From Planctomycetota bacterium (GTDB taxonomy: Bacteria; Planctomycetota; GCA-002687715; DRQF01): a stretch of 40,647 bases of DNA. A program made the translations under genes and the position numbers. The stretch lies in contig DRQF01000203.1 in NCBI GenBank assembly GCA_011369445.1, forward strand, positions 1 to 40,647. Reading direction: 5' to 3'. Every line of letters begins with the position of its first letter. Position 1 is the first letter of the stretch. Positions 7,757 to 16,191 of the stretch are shown in pieces. The notes under the pieces are model-generated. The model made no database searches. It was not told where the DNA came from and saw nothing but the letters and a program-made list of their open reading frames with translations.

Positions 7757-8365
7757 TCAGGCCAGCCACTTCAGAGCGAGCAGTTGAATCCAGCCGACTG
7801 CAAAACCGAGGAGCGCCCCCAAAAACTCGATCGCTCGCAACTCCTTCGACGCCACGGCCAACACGATGTCTTCCAACTTGCCCATGTCGAAGGACTCGAT
7901 CTTTTCGGTCACCATGCCGCGGAAGTCCAGGTGTTCATCCAGATGCTCCCCCAGAGTATCGACGACCGAAGAGAGCCCGTCGCCCAACTCCTCGACAATA
8001 CCCTGTTTCATCTTCTCGACGATCGGCCCCTTCATGAAAGCGCCCAGCATCGGCATTCCGGCGACGAGGCGGTGCTCCAGGAAGTACTCCACCTTCGTAG
8101 CCACGGCCTCACGGATCTTGGCGGAGACGGCCGGATCGTCCAGGACGTCCTTCACATCCTGAGGGGACACGAGATGTTCCTCGATGGTCGCACCGATGCT
8201 CTCGGCGAACTCGGTGCGACGCTTGGGGAGCAGGCCCTGGATGGTGAATCCGAGCACGCGGATCGGACGACGGGGGCGAAAAATCATCCTCACGGCGATG
8301 TAGTTGGTGATCCAACCGATGAACGCCGCTACCACGGGAAGGAATACCCAAACCTGCCAGGTCAT
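7757..8365 (-). CDS. DUF445 family membrane protein
   Basis: 202 residues from ATG 8365, whose ATGA overlaps the acpS stop; an in-frame GTG at 8377 would add four residues. An N-terminal TM helix carries the DUF445 signature GWITNYIAVRMIFRP (about 17-31), followed by a PKRR segment, a long soluble helical middle and a C-terminal TM helix (LGALLGFAVGWIQLLAL). This two-anchor layout is usual for the family (YheB-like), which has no agreed function; membrane or envelope organisation roles have been suggested. It is translationally coupled to acpS and lies 12 nt before larE, so it belongs to the same operon. Confidence 0.82.
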   Translation of the reverse strand: MTWQVWVFLPVVAAFIGWITNYIAVRMIFRPRRPIRVLGFTIQGLLPKRRTEFAESIGATIEEHLVSPQDVKDVLDDPAVSAKIREAVATKVEYFLEHRLVAGMPMLGAFMKGPIVEKMKQGIVEELGDGLSSVVDTLGEHLDEHLDFRGMVTEKIESFDMGKLEDIVLAVASKELRAIEFLGALLGFAVGWIQLLALKWLA

Positions 8366-8751
8366 GAGGCGGTACACCCGACGACGAAGGCCACGGCCAT
8401 TCCCGCGTCATGCGAGAGGCTCAAATGGAGTTCCTCAATCCCCTGATCGGCGGCAACCCGCGCGGCGCCGCCCGTCAGACGCAGGACGGGACGCTCGTCG
8501 CCCCCTCCCACGACCTCTACGTCCCGGAAGGCCACGTCTGCGCCCCAGCCCGTTCCGAGAAGTTTCATGACCGCCTCCTTGGCGGCAAACCGCGCCGCCA
8601 GGCGCTCCGCCGTCCGGGGTCCCTTCCCCACCCGATCCAATTCGTCGTCCGTGAAAACTCGTCGACGAAAAGCTTCTCCATACCGCTCCAGGCTCGCCCG
8701 AAAGCGTTCCAGACTCACCAAGTCGGTTCCCACACCCTTGACCTGACCCAT
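8362..8751 (-). CDS. acpS: Holo-[acyl-carrier-protein] synthase
   Basis: 129 residues, normal for AcpS. It transfers 4'-phosphopantetheine from CoA to apo-ACP for fatty acid synthesis. Visible motifs: GVGTDLVSLERF at 6-17 with the magnesium-binding Asp10, RLAARFAAKEAVMKLLGTG at about 50-68 with the catalytic Glu59, and HLSLSHDAGMAVAFVV at the end. The ATG at 8751 has a good ribosome binding site (AGGAG about 6 nt upstream), which sets the start well inside a longer open frame. It is the first gene of the minus-strand operon running to 5354 and is divergent from the helicase gene with only 21 nt between the start codons. Confidence 0.92.
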   Translation of the reverse strand: MGQVKGVGTDLVSLERFRASLERYGEAFRRRVFTDDELDRVGKGPRTAERLAARFAAKEAVMKLLGTGWGADVAFRDVEVVGGGDERPVLRLTGGAARVAADQGIEELHLSLSHDAGMAVAFVVGCTAS

Positions 8752-8772
8752 CTCCACTCCTACACAGGGACC

Positions 8773-10941
8773 ATGAGCACGGAAAGCCTGGTCCTCGATG
8801 GTTTGAATCCCCAGCAACGGGAGGCCGTCGACCACTTCAAAGGTCCCCTCTGCGTTCTCGCGGGCGCGGGCTCCGGCAAAACCCGGGTCATCACGCGCCG
8901 CATCGCCCGTTTGATCGAGCGCGGGGTCCCCGAAGAGACCATACTTGCGGTCACTTTCACCAACAAGGCGGCCCGTGAGATGCGCGAACGGGTGCGGCGA
9001 CTCGTGGGAGCTTGCCGCTCCACGGTCTGTACGTTTCACGCCTTCGGTGCGCGCCTCCTCCGCGAGGAAGGTCACAGACTCGATCGGCCTCGCGACTTCT
9101 CGCTCCTCGATCGCGCCGACGGCAAGTCCGCGGTGAAGATCTGTCTCGAGCGCCTCCAACTCGATGCCTCGGCCCATCCCCCGGGAGCCGTGGTCGAGGA
9201 TATCGGCGGATTCAAGTCGTCCCTGCTCACGCCCGACGATGCCGAGGAGGCCTCCGTGTCCCGCCGCGAGGAGGAGCGTGCCAGAATCTTCGCCGAGTAC
9301 GAGCGTCTCCTTCGCGAATGGGGCGCATTCGACTTCGACGACCTGTTATCCAAGTCCGTTCAACTCCTCGAGAGTGAGCCGGCACTCGCCCGCGCCGTGG
9401 GCGAGTGCTACCAGTTTGTCCTCGTGGACGAGTACCAAGACGTCAACCTGGCCCAGTACCGTCTCACGCGTCTCATCGGTCGAACCCACTCGAATCTCTG
9501 CGTCACCGGCGATCCGGACCAGTGCATCTATGCGTGGAGGGGCGCCGACATCCGGTACATCCTCGATTTCCCCAATGAGTACCCCACCGCGAAAGTCGTC
9601 GTTCTCGACCAGAACTACCGGAGTCGCAACACGATCCTTCGTGCCGCATCGTCGGTCATCCGGCACAACGCTCTCCACGGCGACAAGCACCTGTGGTCGG
9701 AGCGGGGCGAGGGCCCTCGGATTCGGATTCAGCTCGTCCAGGACGAGATCGAGGAGGCCAGGGCCGTCATCGACCGCATCGCCGAACTCCGCGCCCAAGG
9801 CGCCCAGCGCCAGGACATCGCGGTCTTCTATCGTCTGAACTCGCTCTCCCTTCCCGTGGAGCGAGCACTGATCCAAAACGGCATCCCCTACCAAGTCTGG
9901 CGCGGCGTCGAGTTCTTCGGTCGCAAGGAGGTCAAGGACGCTCTCGCCTGGCTCCGCTACCTCCAGAACCCCAGGGATTTCGTTTCCCTGAAGCGCATCA
10001 TCAACGTCCCCTCTCGTGGCATTGGCCCAAAGGCTCTGGAAGCGATCGCAACCCTTGCCGCAGAACGAGGCACCTCCGCCGGAATGCTGTTTTGGGACGA
10101 GAAGGCTTTTGTCGGTTTCAAGGCAAAGCGAAGGCGTGAGGCCCTTGAAGCCTTCGGTGGGATCGTCCGGGAACTCATCGGGGCAAAAGATGAGCTTTCT
10201 CCCTCCCGATTCATCCACCGGGTCCTCGAAACGTCCGGATACTTCGAGCAGGCCGCCAAGGATGCCGGGCTCTCCGGAGTCGATCCTCGGGGCAACCTGG
10301 AGCAACTCATCAACTTCGCCGCGGAATTCGAAGCCCGGCACGACGATGCAACCTTGGCCGCTTTTCTCGAAGAGGTCTCTTTGCTTACGGACGCCGACGC
10401 CGCCGGGGACGGGGAAGACCGCGTCGCTCTCCTCACGGTCCATGTCTCCAAGGGACTCGAATTCCCACACGTCATCGTACTCGGCCTGGAACAGGACCTT
10501 TTCCCCCATCGTCGCCCCGACCAGCCCGCCGACGAGGAGGAGGAGCGAAGGCTGTTCTACGTCGCTCTCACCCGAGCCAAGGAGGATGTGCTCCTCGTCA
10601 CGGCGCGCGAACGCACGAGGTTCGGGCGCACGAACTTCAATCGCCCCTCCATTTTCCTCATGGAGATTCCGGAGGAACTCACCGAGCTCCGCGACACGAC
10701 GGGCGGAGCCCGTGAGGGATTCGAGGAGGTCCAGGTGGAATACGAACCCGACGCCGATCCGGCACTTGCAAGCCTGCGAGCCGGAACACGCGTTCGCCAT
10801 GAACACTTCGGCTACGGGACGGTGAAGAAACTCAGCGGCAGCTCACGACGTGCACGCATCGTCGTCGACTTCGACGAAGCCGGCCAACGCCGCCTTTCGC
10901 TGGCCCACACCCGACTGGATGTCGTGGAAGACGGGTATTGA
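8773..10941 (+). CDS. uvrD: PcrA/UvrD-type superfamily 1 DNA helicase
   Basis: 722 residues from ATG 8773; the frame is open further upstream but that part lies antisense to acpS. All SF1A motifs are present: Walker A AGAGSGKT (30-37), TFTNKAA, motif II VLVDEYQD, motif III GDPDQCIYAWRGAD, motif IV LDQNYRS, motif V LLTVHVSKGLEF and motif VI FYVALTRAK. The C-terminus (RAGTRVRHEHFGYGTVKKL and on) is the Tudor-like domain of PcrA/UvrD that contacts RNA polymerase or UvrB partners. Length and tail match PcrA/UvrD rather than Rep or RecB. It unwinds DNA 3'-5' in nucleotide excision repair, mismatch repair and removal of stalled polymerase. No strong Shine-Dalgarno is seen before the ATG. Its promoter must lie within the acpS coding region. 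Confidence 0.93.
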   Translation: MSTESLVLDGLNPQQREAVDHFKGPLCVLAGAGSGKTRVITRRIARLIERGVPEETILAVTFTNKAAREMRERVRRLVGACRSTVCTFHAFGARLLREEGHRLDRPRDFSLLDRADGKSAVKICLERLQLDASAHPPGAVVEDIGGFKSSLLTPDDAEEASVSRREEERARIFAEYERLLREWGAFDFDDLLSKSVQLLESEPALARAVGECYQFVLVDEYQDVNLAQYRLTRLIGRTHSNLCVTGDPDQCIYAWRGADIRYILDFPNEYPTAKVVVLDQNYRSRNTILRAASSVIRHNALHGDKHLWSERGEGPRIRIQLVQDEIEEARAVIDRIAELRAQGAQRQDIAVFYRLNSLSLPVERALIQNGIPYQVWRGVEFFGRKEVKDALAWLRYLQNPRDFVSLKRIINVPSRGIGPKALEAIATLAAERGTSAGMLFWDEKAFVGFKAKRRREALEAFGGIVRELIGAKDELSPSRFIHRVLETSGYFEQAAKDAGLSGVDPRGNLEQLINFAAEFEARHDDATLAAFLEEVSLLTDADAAGDGEDRVALLTVHVSKGLEFPHVIVLGLEQDLFPHRRPDQPADEEEERRLFYVALTRAKEDVLLVTARERTRFGRTNFNRPSIFLMEIPEELTELRDTTGGAREGFEEVQVEYEPDADPALASLRAGTRVRHEHFGYGTVKKLSGSSRRARIVVDFDEAGQRRLSLAHTRLDVVEDGY

Positions 10942-10982
10942 TGCACCACTTCACAAAGCGTGCCGTTTTCGGCCATCCTCGA

Positions 10983-10991
10983 TGCTATATT
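10983..10991 (+). promoter_or_regulatory. Extended -10 promoter candidate for the sigma54 activator gene
   Basis: TGCTATATT contains a -10 hexamer TATATT (five of six to consensus) with an upstream TG, an extended -10. The -35 is poor, as is common for such promoters. It is 48 nt before the ATG at 11039, in the 97-nt gap after the helicase gene, and would give a transcript start near 10998. Confidence 0.4.
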
Positions 10992-10997
10992 GTCGGA

Positions 10998-11013
10998 GGG
11001 CCAGAACGTTGCA
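10998..11013 (+). promoter_or_regulatory. Weak -24/-12-like element before the activator gene
   Basis: GGGCCAGAACGTTGCA keeps the invariant GG and GC of sigma54 promoters at the correct 10-nt spacing and has a perfect TTGCA -12 half, but the -24 half (GGGCCA for TGGCAC) is poor. Transcription would start about 12 nt before the ribosome binding site GGAGAGG (11026-11032). It could mean autoregulation, but it may equally be chance. Confidence 0.2.
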
Positions 11014-11038
11014 GGTCGAAACACTGGAGAGGCCGAGA

Positions 11039-13201
11039 ATGCTGACCCTCGTGGTCGAATCAGGCGGACGCCGCCAGAACTTCGTTTTCCACGATGACGT
11101 GGTGACCATCGGTCGCCACGAAGACAACGATCTGCGTATCGGCTCCCGATTCGTCTCGCAGCATCATTGTCGTCTTCAGAAGCTCTCCAAGGGTTGGAAG
11201 ATCGTCGACCTGGCGAGCCAGAACGGCACACGGGTCAACGGCGAAGAGGTCACGCAGAAGATTCTCAGGCGGGGCGACAGAATCGAAATCGGCCCCTTGC
11301 CGATTTATCTGGAGGAAGCCCCGGACGAAGTCACCGAATCCCTCTCTCCCGACGAGGACGAGCTGACACCGGCCGCGGACGAGGACATCCAGATCAGCGC
11401 ACGCCAGGACAGCGGCCCGAGAGGTGTTCTCCAAGAAGAGCTCGACGCTCTTTGCCTCGACTACCGCAAAACGTTCGGAGACGAGCGAGGCCTGGTCGAG
11501 TTGGAACGGAGTATCGAGACGGCCACGGGAAAGATCTTCCCACGCCCCGCATTCTCCACCCCCACGGACAGTCAACGGCTCTTCGAGATCACGAAGGCCA
11601 TCAACTCCGAGCTGAATCTCAAGCGCTGCCTGAGCCTCATCATCGACTCGGTCATCGCCCTCACCGACGCCGAACGCGGGTTCCTGATTCTCATCGACGA
11701 AAAGGGGCGCATGAAGGTCAAGGTGGCCCGGCACTTCGATAATGCCGACGTTCACAAGGCCGGTTACAAGTTCAGTCGCTCGATTGCCGAAGAGGTCGGT
11801 CGCACCGGAAAGGCGCTCATCTCGTCCTCGGCTCAGGATGATGACCGATTCGATTCGTTCAAGAGCGTCGAATCCCTGAAGCTGCGCAGTGTCCTCTGCG
11901 TCCCCTTCCGGCTGAAGGAGCGCGTGATCGGAGTCCTCTACCTCGACCATCGCTTCAGGGCGGGTGCATTTACGTCGAGGGAGCTGCAACTCGTCGAAGC
12001 ATTCTCGGACCCCGCCGCCATCGCGATCGAGAACGCGCGCCTGTACGAGGAGAACAGAAGGGCCCAGAACGAGCTTTTGAAGCGAACCCGCGAAGTCGCG
12101 GAGCTCAATAGCCTCCTGCGGAATCGCCTTCGCGAACGGGAGATCGAACTCGCCCAGTTTCGCACGCACGCGCCGAAGAAGACGAGTTTCGAATTCGACT
12201 ACTCCTTCATCGTCGGTGAAAGCCCGGCGATGTTGGAAATCTTCCAGCTCCTCGATCGCGCAATACCTAGCGACGTACCGATCCTCATCTCCGGCGAGAG
12301 CGGCACCGGCAAGGAGTTGATCGCCCGCGCCATCCATGTCAACAGTCCCCGCAGCAATGCCCCGTTCCTGAAGGAGAATTGCGCGGCGATCCCCGAGAAC
12401 CTCTTCGAAAGCGAGCTCTTCGGCTACAACAAGGGCGCGTTCACCGGAGCGGATCGGGACAAGCCCGGCCTCTTCGAGTTGGCCAGCGGGGGGACCCTGT
12501 TTTTAGACGAGATCGGCGAAGTCAGTCCGGCGATACAGAAGAAGCTCCTGAGAGTCCTCCAAGAGGGCGAGATCCGGCGCGTCGGCGGACATGAGGTCAA
12601 GAAGGTCGACGTGCGTCTCGTCACCGCAAGCAACAAGGATCTCGCCGAGTTGGTGAAGAGCGGTGCGTTCAGGCAGGACCTCTATTACCGGATCAACGTC
12701 ATTCGCGTCGAGATGCCGCCCTTGCGAAACCGCATCGAGGACATCCCTCTTCTGGTTGACCACTTCTTGGGGAAGATCGCTAAAAAGAGCGGGACGCCGA
12801 AGCGCTCGGTGGACGATCTGGCCCTCCACAGCCTGATGGGGTATTCCTGGCCCGGGAACGTCCGCGAACTCGAAAACGAAATCCAGAGAGCATGCGCCAT
12901 GGGCGGAGAAGTCATCACGATCGACGACTTTTCCAAGGCCATCGCCGAAACGAAGTTCGGCGGACAGGAGACGTCTCCACGGCCTTCCGAGGACTGGAAG
13001 GAGATCGTCAAGCTCACGGCGCATCAAAAGGAGAGGGAGATCATTCTCCGCGCTCTCGAGGAAGCCGACTGGAAGAAGAGTGCGGCCGCGAAGGCCCTGC
13101 GCATCTCGCGTCCCACGCTGGACGGCAAGATCAAGGCCTTCGGCCTTCTGCCCTACCTTCTTCGGGGAAAAGAAGAGGTCCGCCGTCGCAAGAAGTCGTG
13201 A
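11039..13201 (+). CDS. FHA-GAF sigma54-dependent transcriptional activator
   Basis: 720 residues from ATG 11039, chosen for the GGAGAGG site 6 nt upstream and because the FHA domain starts at once. FHA domain 1-95 keeps the phosphothreonine-binding core: GR (25-26), Ser40, His43, and SQNGTRVNG (60-68). An acidic linker is followed by a GAF domain (about 180-335) and a coiled coil to ~375. The AAA+ domain (390-620) has Walker A GESGTGKE (419-426), the sigma54-contacting GAFTGA loop (466-471), Walker B TLFLDEIGE (486-494) and YSWPGNVRELENE. A Fis-type helix-turn-helix lies at ~666-704. There is no receiver domain, so control probably comes through FHA (binding a phosphoprotein) and GAF (small ligand). 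All residues needed for ATP use and sigma54 contact are present. A near-consensus sigma54 promoter lies just downstream and is its most likely target. Confidence 0.92.
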   Translation: MLTLVVESGGRRQNFVFHDDVVTIGRHEDNDLRIGSRFVSQHHCRLQKLSKGWKIVDLASQNGTRVNGEEVTQKILRRGDRIEIGPLPIYLEEAPDEVTESLSPDEDELTPAADEDIQISARQDSGPRGVLQEELDALCLDYRKTFGDERGLVELERSIETATGKIFPRPAFSTPTDSQRLFEITKAINSELNLKRCLSLIIDSVIALTDAERGFLILIDEKGRMKVKVARHFDNADVHKAGYKFSRSIAEEVGRTGKALISSSAQDDDRFDSFKSVESLKLRSVLCVPFRLKERVIGVLYLDHRFRAGAFTSRELQLVEAFSDPAAIAIENARLYEENRRAQNELLKRTREVAELNSLLRNRLREREIELAQFRTHAPKKTSFEFDYSFIVGESPAMLEIFQLLDRAIPSDVPILISGESGTGKELIARAIHVNSPRSNAPFLKENCAAIPENLFESELFGYNKGAFTGADRDKPGLFELASGGTLFLDEIGEVSPAIQKKLLRVLQEGEIRRVGGHEVKKVDVRLVTASNKDLAELVKSGAFRQDLYYRINVIRVEMPPLRNRIEDIPLLVDHFLGKIAKKSGTPKRSVDDLALHSLMGYSWPGNVRELENEIQRACAMGGEVITIDDFSKAIAETKFGGQETSPRPSEDWKEIVKLTAHQKEREIILRALEEADWKKSAAAKALRISRPTLDGKIKAFGLLPYLLRGKEEVRRRKKS

Positions 13202-13390
13202 AGCCTCGTCGGAAGACGACGATCGCTTCGCGACACCGAGCTCGCAGCCTGAAGCGCTGGCCGTCAAAGTCCCTTTACGTTTCTTCGAATCGGTGCCCCG
13301 CCCCAAGAACTCCTTTTTCCCAAACGGCGTGGATGTCATCCTTTACGGACGCGCCCTCCCCGCGCGTTGCTCAGGATTTCCGAGAGCCCG

Positions 13391-13406
13391 CGGCACAGGC
13401 TTTGCA
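13391..13406 (+). promoter_or_regulatory. Sigma54 (-24/-12) promoter
   Basis: CGGCACAGGCTTTGCA matches the TGGCACG-N4-TTGCA consensus at GGCAC and TTGCA, with GG and GC exactly 10 nt apart. It lies in the 241-nt gap after the sigma54 activator gene. The predicted start (~13417) gives a leader of about 26 nt containing the ribosome binding site GGAG (13430-13433) before the TTG start at 13443. A small dyad TCGTC-N4-GACGA at 13206-13219, about 185 nt upstream, sits where an activator site could be, but that part is speculative. Confidence 0.7.
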
Positions 13407-13442
13407 AGTCCAACGGGGACCCACACTTCGGAGACGCGCATC

Positions 13443-16115
13443 TTGACACCCAAATTCTTTATCGATGACGGCACGGCGACCAGTCTCTACGAGCTCCTCG
13501 AGCCTCGAACCCTCGTCGGCCGGGAAGCTGGGTGCGATCTCGTCTTGGCCGATCCTCGCGTCTCGCGGCGGCATTTGGAGCTGCTCCGCGACGAGGAGAA
13601 CCGCGTGTGGGCCAGGGATCTCGGAGCCTCCAATACGACACTCTTGAACGGACGCCCCCTCGAGGAAAAGACGCTTCTCGAGGAAGGGGACGTCTTGGAG
13701 CTGGGGGGGCATCGCCTCCATTTCGGACGCGTGCGGAAGGCGGCCCAACCCATCCCATCATCCTCGTCTTACGCCACGCGTCCTCGCCCCAGGCCCTCGG
13801 GCCATCTCGGCCTGGCGCCTCTCGCCTGCCTGGTGGTTCTCGTGGGCTCTCTCCTGTACCTGGTCCTACCGGACCTCGAGACCGCCACGCCCCAACGCCC
13901 CCCTGAGAAAAAGGGCGCCGCCTTGGCAGACGAGGCGCACACGACCGAAGCCCCCGAGACGGTCCTCAGGCCCGAGGAAATCGCATCCCTCCAAAAGCGG
14001 GCCCGACGGTTGAAGAAAGCTCGCCTCGCCATTCGCAAAGCCTGCCTTCAGGGGGATTTCGAGGCGGCCGCCGGCGTGATCGCAGACTTCGAAGACAAGG
14101 TCGGCTCACGCAGCCTGAGTCTTCGCAACACCCTCGAGAGCGCTGTGGCCAAGGAAAGGGAGCGCCTGACGACAGCCCTCGCCCTGCGGCAGGGACGCAT
14201 GCGCCCGGACGAACTGTCGCAATGGTGGGCGTCCCGAATGGAGCGCCATCCCGAGACTCTTTTCCCAGGAGCCAAGATGGAGTGGCAGGCGGCGCTTTCC
14301 ACCCTCCCTGAGCCGGCGACCCGAGGGATCGCGCAAACGACGGCTCCCGCGGAAGACTCGACGGCCGAGCCCCCCGCCTCCCCACCGGACACGGCGAGCG
14401 GCAAGACCGTGTCCCAGCAGACCTCCGACGCTCCCATCGCCGCCCCGGATCCCTTCAAGATCCAAGGGGCGGCCGAAAACCTTCTCTTTCAAAGACGATT
14501 CGGAGACGCGGCGCGGGCCTTCGGCGAGGCCGCCCGAGCGGCCGCTGCACAGGGTCTCGGCCCCGAATTGGTGTCGTCTCTCGAGCGCCGACAGCGGGAC
14601 GCACAACGCCGCGAAGACGCTCTGATGGCGATCCTGAATGCGGCACGAGAAACCCCGCAGGCCTTCAAGGGCATTCCGGTCCTGCCCAATCGGAAAGCCG
14701 ACGTCAGCGGCGTCGACGACCGCCAACTCGTGTTCCGAACCCCCGGTGAGCCCTTGACCCTGCCGATTCGCCGGCTCAACTCCGAAGCCTTGATCGTCAT
14801 GGCCGAGCGCGTCAGAGGGCGCGAGGCCTCCGATCTGTCCGTCGCCTGGCTCCTTTTGGAAGCGGGACGAGACACCGCCGCTCATCGGCTCATGCACCAG
14901 GTCGCCTCCCAACAGGGAGCCGCCACGGAAGCCACCATCGCATCCCTTCTCGCTGACCATCTGCGTCTGGACGCCATTCCTTCCGCTATCGTCTGGTACG
15001 AGGGCCGATACATCACCGACCGCGACCGCGCGCGCATCGCGCTGGCCGACCAGGTGAAGAAGTTGCTTCCCCGTATTCAGGACCCGGACAGCCAGGTCCG
15101 CGCCAAGGCGTACGGGGAGTTGAGGGCACTCGGTTCGGCCGCGGCCTTTGCATTTCATCAGGCCATTCTTCGTCGCAAAGGCGAGTTACTGAAACACCTG
15201 AAGGCCACGAAGAGTTTCCGAAAGCTCGACGCGGTGGCTCAGCTGCATGCTGAACTCGAGGACGCTCGCCAAGCCGCGCTGGAGTTGATTTTCGACAAGG
15301 AGAAGTACCCCTATCCCTATCGGGACCGAGGACCGGAAATCCTATCCCTCTACCAGGAAACACAGACGGAGATCGATCGGCGGGTCGCGAGAATCCGAAG
15401 CATCTGGAACTCTTCGCTCCGGGCCGCGCCGTCGGAGGAACTCGAGAAAGACCTGGCTCTCATCCGTGAGATCGACACGCTGCTCGCCGACATGAACCTG
15501 GACCCTGGGCAACCCGTCCCAGCCTTCCTCGAACATCTGCCCACCGAACAACCGGTGACGGTGCGCACGTTCGCGCGGAGCAGCGACGAGAGGACCCGGA
15601 TCGACGAGTCCGCCCTGTGGATGCGCGAGAACGCGGAGAAACCCACGGTCGCGACCGCCGCCGAGAAGACGCAGGTTCGCATCACGAACGAGTATCGGGT
15701 GATGATGGGCCGTCATGCCGTCCGAATTCACGACACACTCGTACGATGTGCGCGGATGCATTCCACCGACATGTCCAAAGGCGGCTGGTTCTCCCACTTC
15801 AATCCGAACGATCCCAAGAAAAGGACACCGAGAGATCGTGCGAAGCTCGTCGGCTACGAGGGCATCGGGATCTCCGAAAACATCGCCCGCAACCCCGGCG
15901 GGCCCGCCGCGGCTCACCAGGGGTGGATCCACTCCAGCGGGCACCATCGCAACATCCTCTCCAAGTCGTGGCGCCTCCTCGGTGTCGGGAATGCGGGCTC
16001 GAATTGGACGCAGAACTTCTCCATCCGCGAGGTCAAGCCCGAGGAGAAGGGGGCTGACCCCGAAGGTGACACCGGAGACGGAACGCCTGAAAACGGTGGA
16101 GATCCGGACGGATAG
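13443..16115 (+). CDS. FHA-TM-CAP/SCP domain transmembrane protein
   Basis: 890 residues from a TTG start with GGAG 9 nt upstream; no ATG is available in frame between the previous gene and the FHA domain. Residues 1-97 are an FHA domain (VGREAGCDLVLADPRVSRRHLEL with Arg27, Ser41 and His44, then LGASNTTLLNGRPL). A single TM helix spans ~122-143, placing the FHA domain in the cytoplasm and the rest outside. About 600 residues of helical, Ala/Arg-rich sequence follow. At ~745-865 is a CAP/SCP (YkwD-like) domain: ITNEYRVMMGRHAV, RCARMHSTDM, GGWFSHF, SENIARN, and GHHRNIL with the usual His/Glu cavity residues. CAP domains outside eukaryotes have unclear roles, often wall- or surface-related. It follows the sigma54 promoter and is followed by a second FHA membrane protein after 76 nt. 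Confidence 0.85.
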   Translation: MTPKFFIDDGTATSLYELLEPRTLVGREAGCDLVLADPRVSRRHLELLRDEENRVWARDLGASNTTLLNGRPLEEKTLLEEGDVLELGGHRLHFGRVRKAAQPIPSSSSYATRPRPRPSGHLGLAPLACLVVLVGSLLYLVLPDLETATPQRPPEKKGAALADEAHTTEAPETVLRPEEIASLQKRARRLKKARLAIRKACLQGDFEAAAGVIADFEDKVGSRSLSLRNTLESAVAKERERLTTALALRQGRMRPDELSQWWASRMERHPETLFPGAKMEWQAALSTLPEPATRGIAQTTAPAEDSTAEPPASPPDTASGKTVSQQTSDAPIAAPDPFKIQGAAENLLFQRRFGDAARAFGEAARAAAAQGLGPELVSSLERRQRDAQRREDALMAILNAARETPQAFKGIPVLPNRKADVSGVDDRQLVFRTPGEPLTLPIRRLNSEALIVMAERVRGREASDLSVAWLLLEAGRDTAAHRLMHQVASQQGAATEATIASLLADHLRLDAIPSAIVWYEGRYITDRDRARIALADQVKKLLPRIQDPDSQVRAKAYGELRALGSAAAFAFHQAILRRKGELLKHLKATKSFRKLDAVAQLHAELEDARQAALELIFDKEKYPYPYRDRGPEILSLYQETQTEIDRRVARIRSIWNSSLRAAPSEELEKDLALIREIDTLLADMNLDPGQPVPAFLEHLPTEQPVTVRTFARSSDERTRIDESALWMRENAEKPTVATAAEKTQVRITNEYRVMMGRHAVRIHDTLVRCARMHSTDMSKGGWFSHFNPNDPKKRTPRDRAKLVGYEGIGISENIARNPGGPAAAHQGWIHSSGHHRNILSKSWRLLGVGNAGSNWTQNFSIREVKPEEKGADPEGDTGDGTPENGGDPDG

Positions 16116-16191
16116 GCCCCCCGTTGCCCCGCCCAGCCGGGATCAACAGAATAGGCTTCCTACGCTCACTCTACTTCACTTGGAAGGACTC

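Noticed and set aside
8410-8772. N-terminal extension of the helicase to 8410
   Set aside because: This part is antisense to acpS and precedes the normal PcrA/UvrD N-terminus (LNPQQREAV), which starts right after ATG 8773.
9346-10806. Long open frame antisense to the helicase gene
   Set aside because: It is a shadow frame in GC-rich coding DNA: no ribosome binding site and no domain, while the opposite strand has every helicase motif. The same applies to long frames at 4094-5302 (-), 6875-8446 (+), 11060-12337 (-) and 14106-15158 (-).
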